Shown here piece by piece: positions 8,509-14,857 of a DNA stretch of 14,857 nucleotides. Position numbers and translations under genes: made by a program. Source of the stretch: Bacteroidota bacterium (GTDB taxonomy: Bacteria > Bacteroidota > Ignavibacteria > Ignavibacteriales > Ignavibacteriaceae); the NCBI GenBank assembly GCA_021778375.1, contig JAJYCM010000037.1, forward strand, positions 1 to 14,857. Reading direction: 5' to 3'. Below the pieces are notes generated by a model. The model ran no database searches. It saw only the letters and a program-made list of their open reading frames with translations, and was not told where the DNA came from. The stretch's first letter is position 1. Every line of letters begins with the position of its first letter.

Positions 8509-8539
8509 CTTGACAAACTAATCTTATTTTTTTAGTTTG
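8509..8539 (+). promoter_or_regulatory. Candidate promoter with overlapping inverted repeat
   Basis: In the 58 bp gap before the M23 gene, CTTG at 8509-8512 is followed, after 19 bases, by TTAGTTTG at 8532-8539, close to the Bacteroidetes promoter pattern TTTG-N19-TAnnTTTG (one mismatch in each element). TTGACA at 8510-8515 also looks like a sigma-70 -35 box. A perfect 8 bp inverted repeat, CAAACTAA (8514-8521) and TTAGTTTG (8532-8539), lies across the same bases and could be an operator or a weak hairpin. The predicted transcript would have a leader of only a few bases before the ATG at 8551. Confidence 0.45.
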
Positions 8540-8550
8540 CGCCCTAAGAT

Positions 8551-9477
8551 ATGAAAAAATTATATTACTTTTCAAAAGCAAAATTACAATTTGTAGAGAT
8601 TAAAAATTATAAAGCCAAGTTAGCAATATATTTTACTTTATCGGTCGTAATTTTTAGTACAATTATATTTGGCGGCTATTTTATCATATCTACTATTATC
8701 AATTCACAAAAGAATCTTAGATCTTTAAGAAGCGAGAATAGGATTTTGAAAGAGAATTTAGATAAAATAGCCTCTAATTATCAATTGTTAGACAATCAGT
8801 TAGATAGCTTATATAAAGCAAATAATAATTTAAGAGCAGCTGCAAATTTGCAACCGGTTTCCCAAGATGAGCTGAAGTTAGGAATCGGCGGTGGATCTTT
8901 TAATAATGTAATGGATTTTTTCAAAAGCCCCTCAGAAGAAAAACTAAACTCACTTCTTAATTTTGTTGATTTAGTATCGAGAAAAGTTGCTTTTGAAAAA
9001 GAACAGTACAGTGAAATATCAAACCAGCTGAAATTAAATCAAAAATTATTTTTAGCAATACCGGCTATAAAACCTTGTGATGGCGAAATTGGCGATGGTT
9101 TCGGTATGAGATTTCATCCAATTCTACATATTGAAAGAATGCACGATGGTATTGACTTTGTTGCCAGCGAAGGAACTCCCGTATATGCTACTGGTGATGG
9201 CACAATCGAATTTGTTGGATATAGAGGAGGATTTGGTTTAGCCGTAGAAATTGACCACGGATTTGGCTATGAAACTATTTATGCTCATTTATCCGAATCC
9301 GACGTAAAGGAAGGACAAAAAGTGGTAAGGGGGGAAATGATTGCAAAAATAGGCGATACAGGATTGTCCACAGGGTCACATCTTCATTATGAAGTTCACC
9401 ATGATGGCGTGATATTAAACCCGGCAGATTTTTTCTTCGGAAATTTAGGATTTTTTGAATTAACCCATAAAAATTGA
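8551..9477 (+). CDS. M23 family metallopeptidase, membrane-anchored
   Basis: A LytM/M23-type zinc endopeptidase of 308 residues, expected to cut peptidoglycan cross-bridges in the periplasm. A short cytosolic N-terminus is followed by one transmembrane segment at about 24-50, then a probable coiled coil (about 52-96, SQKNLRSLRSENRILKENL) and a second helical stretch to ~170. The catalytic domain (about 175-300) has all metal ligands: His198 and Asp202 in HDGID, His279 and the general-base-type His277 in SHLHYEV, and a further His in YAHLS. GFGMRFHPI before the first ligand is typical. It may act as a hydrolase or, like EnvC/NlpD proteins, regulate others, but the intact ligands favour activity. 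It leads the second plus-strand group behind the candidate promoter; the next gene follows after 19 bp. Confidence 0.94.
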   Translation: MKKLYYFSKAKLQFVEIKNYKAKLAIYFTLSVVIFSTIIFGGYFIISTIINSQKNLRSLRSENRILKENLDKIASNYQLLDNQLDSLYKANNNLRAAANLQPVSQDELKLGIGGGSFNNVMDFFKSPSEEKLNSLLNFVDLVSRKVAFEKEQYSEISNQLKLNQKLFLAIPAIKPCDGEIGDGFGMRFHPILHIERMHDGIDFVASEGTPVYATGDGTIEFVGYRGGFGLAVEIDHGFGYETIYAHLSESDVKEGQKVVRGEMIAKIGDTGLSTGSHLHYEVHHDGVILNPADFFFGNLGFFELTHKN

Positions 9478-9496
9478 ACAGGGAGTTATAGCATTT

Positions 9497-9718
9497 ATGA
9501 TTTGGACGATAGAATTAGCTTCATATTTGGATGATGCTCCATGGCCTGCAACAAAAGAAGAACTGATTGATTACGCAGAAAGAATTGGTGCACCTTATGA
9601 GGTAGTTGAGAACTTGATTGAACTAGAAGACTCGGATGAACCTTATGAATCAATTGAGGATATCTGGCCTGATTACCCTTCAGATGAAGATTTTTTCTAT
9701 AATGAAGATGACTATTGA
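9497..9718 (+). CDS. Small acidic DUF2795-like protein
   Basis: A 73-residue protein I recognise as resembling the DUF2795 type found as small proteins in Bacteroidota/Chlorobi. No function is known to me. It is strikingly acidic, with 24 Asp/Glu against 2 Lys/Arg, and begins WTIELASYLDDAPWPATKEE, where the helical APWPATKEELIDYAERIGAP segment is the domain core. The C-terminus ends in a run rich in Tyr, Phe and acidic residues (PDYPSDEDFFYNEDDY). AGGGAG at 9480-9485 lies 11 bases upstream of the ATG. It sits between the M23 peptidase and holB and is probably cotranscribed with them. There is no signal peptide, so it is likely cytosolic. Confidence 0.8.
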   Translation: MIWTIELASYLDDAPWPATKEELIDYAERIGAPYEVVENLIELEDSDEPYESIEDIWPDYPSDEDFFYNEDDY

Positions 9719-9763
9719 AAAAATTACAAATCTTTCCGAACATCATTTTAAGACCTCTATCTT

Positions 9764-10891
9764 ATGGAATTAGCTTGGAACGGAATATACGGTCAAGAGC
9801 ATGCTAAAGAATTATTAAGTAAATTAATATCATCATCAAATATTCCGCATGCATTTCTTTTTAAAGGAATTGCAGGATGCGGAAAAGATTATACAGCCTT
9901 CAAGTTTGCAGAGCTTATCAATTCTCACTTTATAGGAGCAGAATCATTTCAAAAAGTAAAAAATCAAATCTTGAATTTATCCGAACCATACATAAAATTT
10001 ATTATACCACTTCCTCGCGGTAAAAATGAAAATGAAAGCAGTACCGGCATTGAAAAACTAAGCAATGATGAGATCCAGATTTTACGAGACCAAATAGAAA
10101 AGAAAATTCAAAATCCTTACTATAAAATATCAATTCCTAAAGCCAATAATATTAAAGTCACAAGTATTCGCGACATTAGAAAATTCATTTCATTTTCATA
10201 TGCTGATATTAAATATCGATTCATTATTATTTCAGATGCTCATTTGATGAATGAGGAAGCCCAAAATGCTTTACTAAAGAATTTGGAAGAACCACCGCCA
10301 GGAATTATTTTTGTTTTAATAACCCCTTATCCTGATTCCCTAAGAGAAACAATCATTTCTAGATGTTGGGCTATAAATTTTCATCCTTTAAGTAATGTAG
10401 ATTTGACAAATATTCTTGTTAATAACTTCCAAGTCGAAGAAACTCTTTCAAGAGAAATCGCTCCATTCGCGGGAGGCTCTGTCCTAAATGCAGCCAACCT
10501 TATAGAAAATGATTTTAAAAACTTACTGGAAAAAACGATTTCCTTTTTGCGTTATGCATTAGGTAGAAAATTTAATTCAGCTTATGAGGAAATATCTCCA
10601 TATCTTTCTGAAAACGATTCTGATTCTATAAAATTGCTAATCCAAATGGTAATCATCTGGTTGAATGACTTGCAAAAATTTCGAATTGGATATGGGAATT
10701 TATATTTCTTTAAGTATGAAGAAACATTTTCTAAATTTAATAAAGGATTTCCTTCAGTTGAAATAAATAGTCTTGTTAAAAAGCTAAATTATCTTTCATC
10801 TATAATTTCCAATAATGTAAACCTTAATGTCCTTGCTTTAAACATGATCTTTGATATTGCCAATCTGACTTCAGTTAATAGAATAGGTTAA
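9764..10891 (+). CDS. holB: DNA polymerase III clamp-loader subunit delta'
   Basis: An AAA+ clamp-loader protein of 375 residues that fits the delta' subunit, which helps load the beta sliding clamp at the replication fork. It opens with the family's QEHAKELL and IPHAFLFKG. The P-loop region GIAGCGKD (35-42) ends in Asp instead of Thr/Ser, which suggests weak or no ATP hydrolysis, as is usual for delta'. Walker B-like IIISDAHLMNEEAQNALLKN has Asp158, and the arginine-finger SRC motif is at 199-201. The tetracysteine zinc module of many delta'/DnaX proteins is missing; its place is taken by a ~70-residue charged insertion (about 65-125). DnaX is less likely because of the degenerate P-loop and lack of C-terminal domains. 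No clear ribosome site is visible 5' of the ATG. Confidence 0.88.
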   Translation: MELAWNGIYGQEHAKELLSKLISSSNIPHAFLFKGIAGCGKDYTAFKFAELINSHFIGAESFQKVKNQILNLSEPYIKFIIPLPRGKNENESSTGIEKLSNDEIQILRDQIEKKIQNPYYKISIPKANNIKVTSIRDIRKFISFSYADIKYRFIIISDAHLMNEEAQNALLKNLEEPPPGIIFVLITPYPDSLRETIISRCWAINFHPLSNVDLTNILVNNFQVEETLSREIAPFAGGSVLNAANLIENDFKNLLEKTISFLRYALGRKFNSAYEEISPYLSENDSDSIKLLIQMVIIWLNDLQKFRIGYGNLYFFKYEETFSKFNKGFPSVEINSLVKKLNYLSSIISNNVNLNVLALNMIFDIANLTSVNRIG

Positions 10892-10911
10892 AATTAAAGA
10901 TTACCAAACAG

Positions 10912-10927
10912 TTAAAACGGGTTTTAA
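10912..10927. repeat. Short perfect palindrome upstream of hbd
   Basis: TTAAAAC and GTTTTAA arms of 7 bp flank a GG centre, in the 88 bp gap between holB and the dehydrogenase gene. No T-run follows on either strand, so a rho-independent terminator is unlikely. An operator for a dimeric repressor is possible, but no such regulator is seen nearby. Confidence 0.4.
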
Positions 10928-10979
10928 GAAAATAATATAAATGATTATAGTTAATATCCTCAAATAAGGAGAAATTAAT

Positions 10980-11828
10980 ATGGAAATTACAAATATTTCT
11001 GTAATTGGCGGTGGGACAATGGGCAATGGAATTGCACACATATTCGCTTTGAAAGGTTATAAAGTCAGTTTAATAGAAACAAGTCAGGAACTGGCAAATA
11101 AAGCTATTAAAATCATTTCATCGAATTTAGATAGGCAAGTCAAAAAGGGAACGATATCAGAAGAACTTAAAATAGAAACCTTAGGTAATATTGACTTAAT
11201 TATTGGCGTTAGTCAAATTTCTAGCCTAACCGATCTTGTTATTGAGGCAATTTATGAAAATAAAGCTGCTAAGAAAAATATATTTAATGAGATAAATAAA
11301 ATAGTTAAAGATGATTCTATATTTGCAAGCAATACCTCATCTATTTCTATTACTGAATTGTCAAAGAATATTCGTCCGGAGAGATTTATTGGAATGCACT
11401 TTATGAATCCTGTCCCAGTTATGAAGTTAATAGAAATTATAAGGGGATATTCTACATCAGATGAAACCTTTGACGTAATAAAACAATTAGCATTAAAAAT
11501 TGAAAAAACACCCGTTGAAGTATTTGATTTCCCAGGTTTTGTATCCAACAGAATACTTATGCCAATGATAAACGAAGCAATATTTACTTTAATGGAAGGA
11601 GTTGCTTCTGCCGAAGCAATCGATACGGTGATGAAATTGGGGATGAACCATCCTATGGGGCCTTTGGCTCTAGCTGATTTTATCGGACTTGACGTTTGTC
11701 TATCAATAATGGAAGTATTATTCACTGGTTTTAATGATTCTAAGTATCGCCCATGTCCACTTCTAAAGAAAATGGTAAACGCAAATAAACTCGGTAGAAA
11801 AACCAGTGAAGGTTTTTATAAATATTAA
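10980..11828 (+). CDS. hbd: 3-hydroxybutyryl-CoA dehydrogenase
   Basis: NAD(P)-dependent oxidoreductase interconverting acetoacetyl-CoA and 3-hydroxybutyryl-CoA, used in butyrate/PHB metabolism and beta-oxidation. It is 282 residues, the standard stand-alone length. The Rossmann motif is VIGGGTMGNGIAH (residues 8-20), with Glu near residue 33 at the end of the second strand suggesting NAD preference. The catalytic pair is His140 and Glu152 in MHFMNPVPVMKLIE, with the substrate-site Ser/Asn in ASNTSSI and GFVSNRI. The C-terminal helical dimerisation domain has HPMGPLALADFIGLD and ends KLGRKTSEGFYKY. AAGGAG at 10966-10971, eight bases from the ATG, fixes the start. The 88 bp leader suggests its own promoter. 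It converges with ftsY across a long spacer. Confidence 0.96.
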   Translation: MEITNISVIGGGTMGNGIAHIFALKGYKVSLIETSQELANKAIKIISSNLDRQVKKGTISEELKIETLGNIDLIIGVSQISSLTDLVIEAIYENKAAKKNIFNEINKIVKDDSIFASNTSSISITELSKNIRPERFIGMHFMNPVPVMKLIEIIRGYSTSDETFDVIKQLALKIEKTPVEVFDFPGFVSNRILMPMINEAIFTLMEGVASAEAIDTVMKLGMNHPMGPLALADFIGLDVCLSIMEVLFTGFNDSKYRPCPLLKKMVNANKLGRKTSEGFYKY

Positions 11829-12556
11829 AAATCATATAGTATTTACTTTACAAAAACTCATCTAATCTGGTGTAAATTTAGTGATTTATAGTAATGTTTG
11901 TTAGTATATTCTAGCACATGTTGGAATATTTTGTCGAAAAGAGATATCTGAGCCTTTTTAGTTGCAAAATTAGGTATACTCCATCTGATTTTGGTGTAAC
12001 TGAGTAATACTGCTGACATATTTTCTGTATAATGATCAAATACCACTTGCATTAGCGATATTTTATTCAAGAGAGGTGGGGGAAAATATTCTTTCCAAAG
12101 CAGGTAGCCTAGCAGTTTAACTCAGGATATTTGAATGATATTTTTTCCTAAATTCTTAATAGTATTATTTATTTTTAAACGTGCGAAATTTTTCCGAGTC
12201 TTTCTTTTTATAGCTTGAAACACGGATAACACCATTAAATCCCTGAATTGCTTTTACATAATTAAGTAATTTAGTTTATGAAACAAGTTACCGAGTGGGA
12301 AATTGTAATTGAGAAAGAAGATAAGGACAGAGTCGGTATGAGGAAAAATGGGATACGGAGAAATCTGGGAAATCAGTAAGCTTGCAGTTAATTAACCGTC
12401 CGATAATGTATATTATGTAAACATGCTTTTATGACTTTCTTTATTGCAAATAATCCTCATTTCCCTTGCTTCTTATATTGGCCTTGAAATTTTTATTTTG
12501 TGTTTCGAAATATTATTCCTGATTTTTCCCTTACGGCTTGAAGCTCTCTGCTAACC
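11829..12556. other. Convergent spacer with no convincing gene
   Basis: About 730 bp between the 3' ends of hbd and ftsY. I see no tRNA, no CRISPR repeats, no clear intrinsic terminator and no complete gene. It holds a minus-strand open frame of 87 codons (12121 to 11858) without a good start or known motif, a minus-strand fragment of about 34 codons ending at 12165 with protein-like content (AIQGFNGVIRVSSYKK), and a 33-codon plus-strand frame from 12278 to 12379. The mix of short, start-less, protein-like frames suggests eroded genes, but no family can be named. Confidence 0.5.
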
Positions 12557-13492
12557 TCAGTTTTCAAATATCGCAGATACGAATGCTTTCGAATCAAAAT
12601 TTTGTAAATCATCTATTCCTTCGCCAACCCCAATATATTTTACTGGGATTTTTAGTTTATCACAGATTTGGAAAATTACTCCGCCTTTTGCAGTACCATC
12701 AAGTTTTGTAACTACCAATCCAGTGATGTGGGTTACTTTTGAAAATTCCTCTGTTTGCATAATTGCGTTTTGTCCGGTATTTCCATCTAAAACTAATAGG
12801 GTTTCATGTGGCGCATTAGGAATCTTTTTTGAAATAACTCGTTTTATTTTGTTTAATTCCTCCATTAAATTTGATTTATTATGCAATCTTCCTGCTGTAT
12901 CAATAATTACTACATCCTTATGTTCTTCCAATGCTATTGTAATAGCCTCAAATGCGACAGAAGATGGATCACCACCAGGTTTTTGAACAATTTTGACTTT
13001 TGCACGTTCGGCCCAAACATTCAGCTGTTCGCTTGCAGCTGCTCGAAAAGTATCGGCAGCTCCTACTATTACTTCTAATCCACTATTACGAATATTATTG
13101 GCTAATTTACCTATTGTCGTTGTTTTACCAACACCATTGACTCCAATTATTAGTATGACATAGGGCTTTATTTTTAGATCAATTATTTCATTTGGAGAAT
13201 AATTTTCATATTCGAATATAGTTATCAATTTTTCTTTAACGATTCTTATAATATTTGTATCAGAACGATCTTTTTCATTCTTGAGTTTGATCCGAGTTTG
13301 ATTTATTATTTTATCAGCAACATCAAAACCTATGTCTGAAGAAATTAGAATTTCTTCTAATTTCTCAAGGAAATCCTCTTCTATAAAGGCCTTACCGCTA
13401 ATTGTTTCATTTAGCGAGTTTAATAATTTTGCCCTGGTCTTTGATAAACCATCTTTTAACTTATCAAGATTAAAATTTTTAAATAGATTCAT
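12557..13492 (-). CDS. ftsY: Signal recognition particle receptor FtsY
   Basis: FtsY, the SRP receptor GTPase that docks ribosome-nascent chains bearing inner-membrane proteins at the Sec translocon. At 311 residues it consists of just the N domain (about 1-100) and G domain, and lacks the long acidic A domain of E. coli FtsY. GTPase motifs are intact: GVNGVGKTTT from residue 117, DTFRAAA at 147-153, DTAGR at 198-202, TKLDG at 262-266 and the closing GVGEGIDDLQNFD. This set, and the GAADTFRAAASEQL segment, distinguishes it from Ffh, which would also have an M domain. The start at 13492 overlaps the end of pgsA by 14 bp, so the two are probably coupled. It is the last gene of the minus-strand group. 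Confidence 0.97.
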   Translation of the reverse strand: MNLFKNFNLDKLKDGLSKTRAKLLNSLNETISGKAFIEEDFLEKLEEILISSDIGFDVADKIINQTRIKLKNEKDRSDTNIIRIVKEKLITIFEYENYSPNEIIDLKIKPYVILIIGVNGVGKTTTIGKLANNIRNSGLEVIVGAADTFRAAASEQLNVWAERAKVKIVQKPGGDPSSVAFEAITIALEEHKDVVIIDTAGRLHNKSNLMEELNKIKRVISKKIPNAPHETLLVLDGNTGQNAIMQTEEFSKVTHITGLVVTKLDGTAKGGVIFQICDKLKIPVKYIGVGEGIDDLQNFDSKAFVSAIFEN

Positions 13493-14051
13493 TTTCTTTT
13501 CGGTTTAGAAATTCTTTAGCTCTAACTATGTAACCAATTAGAGAAGTAATTATCAAAATAATGCTCATAAAATATATTATTTCAAATAATAATGTAGCTT
13601 TATTTACATCAAAAAGTATAAATAATATTACAATTGCAAGGTTTATAACTGTAATTTTCCCAAGTATATTGGATGGTAAAACTTTCCCAATTCTCCTAGT
13701 GACAAGTATTCCTCCTACAAGGATTAAGAGATCTCTAATAATTATCATTAATAAATAGTATCCGGGTATCTCACCAATAGTAAATAATTTTATAACTAAA
13801 GCGCCAATTACTATTTTATCAGCCAAGGGATCAATAATTTTACCAAATTCGGTTACTTCATTACGCCTTCTTGCAAAATATCCGTCAAGAATGTCCGTCA
13901 ATGCACCGAACATGCAAAGTGAAACAACAATTATTCGAACTTGGATATCCGGATTTTTGTTAATTAAAATCCAAAGTGGTAAAAATAAAAACAGCCTGAT
14001 GAGACTAAGCAAGTTTGAAAAAGTAAAAATATCTTTTGAGTTCATTTTCAT
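13479..14051 (-). CDS. pgsA: CDP-diacylglycerol--glycerol-3-phosphate 3-phosphatidyltransferase
   Basis: A CDP-alcohol phosphatidyltransferase of 190 residues, most likely PgsA, making phosphatidylglycerol-phosphate from CDP-diacylglycerol and glycerol-3-phosphate at the inner membrane. The family motif D-x2-D-G-x2-A-R-x8-G-x3-D-x3-D is complete, starting at DILDGYFARR and ending GKIIDPLADK. It has about five or six hydrophobic membrane segments (for example around residues 15-32, 85-115, 130-147 and 152-172) and opens with TFSNLLSLIRLF, like PgsA. Length and motif context favour PgsA over phosphatidylserine or cardiolipin-type relatives, but the substrate is a family-level inference. It overlaps ftsY downstream by 14 bp. 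Its ATG overlaps, as ATGA, the terminal TGA of a decayed upstream reading frame. No strong Shine-Dalgarno sequence is visible. Confidence 0.92.
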   Translation of the reverse strand: MKMNSKDIFTFSNLLSLIRLFLFLPLWILINKNPDIQVRIIVVSLCMFGALTDILDGYFARRRNEVTEFGKIIDPLADKIVIGALVIKLFTIGEIPGYYLLMIIIRDLLILVGGILVTRRIGKVLPSNILGKITVINLAIVILFILFDVNKATLLFEIIYFMSIILIITSLIGYIVRAKEFLNRKENESI

Positions 14052-14308
14052 CTTATCACCACAAATTTACCGATTTTTTCTTGAACTTCATTATTTGATT
14101 CATTGAATATAACAATTCTATACAAATAAATTTCAGAGATTAGCAAGTTTCCCAAGGAATTTTCAAGATTATAGATAATTTCACTTGCATTACTCTTAGT
14201 CAAAATATCAGTAATTTATATTCCGATTAAATTAAAAATAGATATTTGAATTCTGGAAGGAACATTTGTAAAAGAAATCTTCCCTTCCCTGTTAAAAATT
14301 TTACCGAA
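14048..14308 (-). pseudogene. Remnant of a T9SS/FlgD-like C-terminal domain gene
   Basis: Reading the minus strand towards pgsA gives a protein tail typical of the FlgD-like/type IX secretion C-terminal domains of surface proteins in Bacteroidota and Ignavibacteria: KISFTNVPSRIQISIFNLIG, an in-frame TAA at 14218-14216, then in the same frame ASEIIYNLENSLGN, EIYLYRIVIF and a closing KIGKFVVIR followed by TGA at 14050-14048. Typical members read IxFTNLP..xxIxIFxLxGE, then xxWDLKNxxGxxVxSGIYLYxI and end KxGKFxxIR. The frame stays open back to 14350 but no start or body of the protein is visible, and the following ~130 bases up to purF hold nothing recognisable. It is therefore a 3' remnant, inactivated by truncation and a nonsense codon. 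Similarity is judged by eye. Confidence 0.72.
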
Positions 14309-14479
14309 TATCCCTCTATTGCCATTTCCAAACTTGCATCCTAAGTGAGTTTATTTTTTTGAACCTTTTGATTAAGTAGATGACTATCAATATTGCTTTT
14401 GTATTTTAGTAAATGGGTAATCTGAGGAAAAAGACTAGGATCGAAAAATAAATTGGAAGAAGTAGAAAGAAAGCAGAAC
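14309..14479. other. Gap between the remnant and purF
   Basis: Non-coding stretch downstream of purF. A minus-strand frame of about 45 codons (14478 to 14344), different from the remnant's frame, contains protein-like text (FFDPSLFPQITHLLKYK) and may be more of the same broken gene. It has no motif. No clear terminator for purF is seen. Confidence 0.35.
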
Positions 14480-14857
14480 CTAAACTTCATAGATCTCTTT
14501 CTTAAAGCTTACATCAACATCTGTGGGATAATTTCCCGAGAAACAAGCTGTACAAAAATTATTTGGATTTGCTTCCGAAACTGCCTCAAGCATTTCATCT
14601 ATTGTCAAATATTCCAGACTATCTACATTAAAATATTTTTCAATTGCTTTAATATTACCGTTCATTTGATTTGCTACTAATTCTTCACGGCTTGGGAAGT
14701 CCATACCATAATAACACGGATGCATAATAGGAGCAGAAGATATTCTTAAGTGAATTGATTTTGGATTTGCTTCTCTTATCAGACTAATAAGTTGCTTAGA
14801 TGTTGTTCCTCTGACAATAGAATCATCGACAAGAACGACGGTTCTACCTTCCAATAC
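14480..14857 (-). CDS. purF: Amidophosphoribosyltransferase (5' part outside the window)
   Basis: The C-terminal 125 residues of PurF, which transfers glutamine-derived ammonia to PRPP in the first committed step of purine synthesis. The frame runs off the window edge, so the 5' part is missing; a TTG at 14854 is not the start. The PRPP-binding motif VVLVDDSIVRGTTSK is near the visible N-terminus. HPCYYGMDFPSREELVA and the terminal FCTACFSGNYPTDV contain three Cys that match the iron-sulphur ligands of the Bacillus-type enzyme (Cys382, Cys437 and Cys440 there); the fourth would lie outside the window. This suggests the Fe-S-containing class rather than the E. coli type. Stop is TAG at 14482-14480. 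Confidence 0.96.
   Translation of the reverse strand, partial: VLEGRTVVLVDDSIVRGTTSKQLISLIREANPKSIHLRISSAPIMHPCYYGMDFPSREELVANQMNGNIKAIEKYFNVDSLEYLTIDEMLEAVSEANPNNFCTACFSGNYPTDVDVSFKKEIYEV

Noticed and set aside
9495..9746. 83-codon minus-strand frame opposite the acidic protein
   Set aside because: The plus-strand frame has a recognisable domain, a ribosome site and operon spacing; the opposite frame has none of these.
9715..9763. TTGAAA as a possible -35 box for holB
   Set aside because: No acceptable -10 or Bacteroidetes -7 element at the right distance; the gap is short enough for cotranscription.
11252..11725. 157-codon minus-strand open frame
   Set aside because: Entirely antisense to the strongly supported dehydrogenase gene and without family features; it mirrors the codon pattern of the real gene.
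12278..12379. 33-codon plus-strand frame (MKQVTEWEIVIEKEDKD and onward)
   Set aside because: No Shine-Dalgarno sequence, no known family, and such a length is expected by chance in this spacer.
11829..12556. Possible tRNA, CRISPR array or intrinsic terminator in the long spacer
   Set aside because: No cloverleaf-like arms, no regularly spaced repeats and no GC-rich hairpin followed by a T-run could be found by reading.
1..14857. A previously undescribed multi-gene system
   Set aside because: Almost every gene belongs to a known housekeeping family in plausible operons; the unexplained parts are single small proteins and decayed sequence, not a new gene set.

Overview
The window is A+T-rich chromosomal DNA, densely packed with housekeeping genes, and fits a member of the Bacteroidota/Chlorobi-Ignavibacteria group. 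The pointers are: HPr kinase/phosphorylase next to a short hibernation factor; a YbeY whose third zinc-ligand position is Asp, a substitution I associate with Bacteroidetes-type YbeY; a promoter resembling the Bacteroidetes -33/-7 type ahead of the M23 gene; and a broken C-terminal domain of the type IX secretion (T9SS)/FlgD-like kind. The assignment to Ignavibacteria rather than another class is an inference.

Layout. Bases 1-8492 hold a tightly linked plus-strand run, with gaps of 27 bp or less and several overlaps: an S41 C-terminal processing peptidase (5' end cut off by the window), a DUF3108 exported protein, a gamma-class carbonic-anhydrase-like protein, a metallo-beta-lactamase-fold hydrolase, ybeY, topA, a Xer tyrosine recombinase, hpf and hprK. 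A candidate promoter at about 8509-8539 starts a second plus-strand group: a membrane-anchored M23 peptidase, a very acidic 73-residue DUF2795-like protein and holB. The 3-hydroxybutyryl-CoA dehydrogenase gene follows after an 88 bp gap.

Bases 11829-12556 form a convergent spacer of about 730 bp without a convincing gene. It may carry decayed coding fragments. Beyond it, on the minus strand, are ftsY, pgsA and the 3' end of purF. Between pgsA and purF lie about 430 bp that still encode, with one in-frame stop codon, the last ~85 residues of a T9SS/FlgD-like C-terminal domain. The terminal TGA of this remnant overlaps the pgsA start codon as ATGA.

How the genes work together. The set covers envelope proteolysis and wall hydrolysis (S41, M23, DUF3108), rRNA processing and ribosome hibernation (ybeY, hpf), DNA topology, chromosome-dimer resolution and replication (topA, xer, holB), phospholipid synthesis and protein targeting (pgsA, ftsY), carbon regulation and acyl-CoA metabolism (hprK, hbd) and purine synthesis (purF). 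I see no defence system, CRISPR array, complete mobile element or biosynthetic cluster. The most interesting signal is the eroded secretion-domain gene upstream of pgsA; the rest is a conserved core region with some lineage-specific details.
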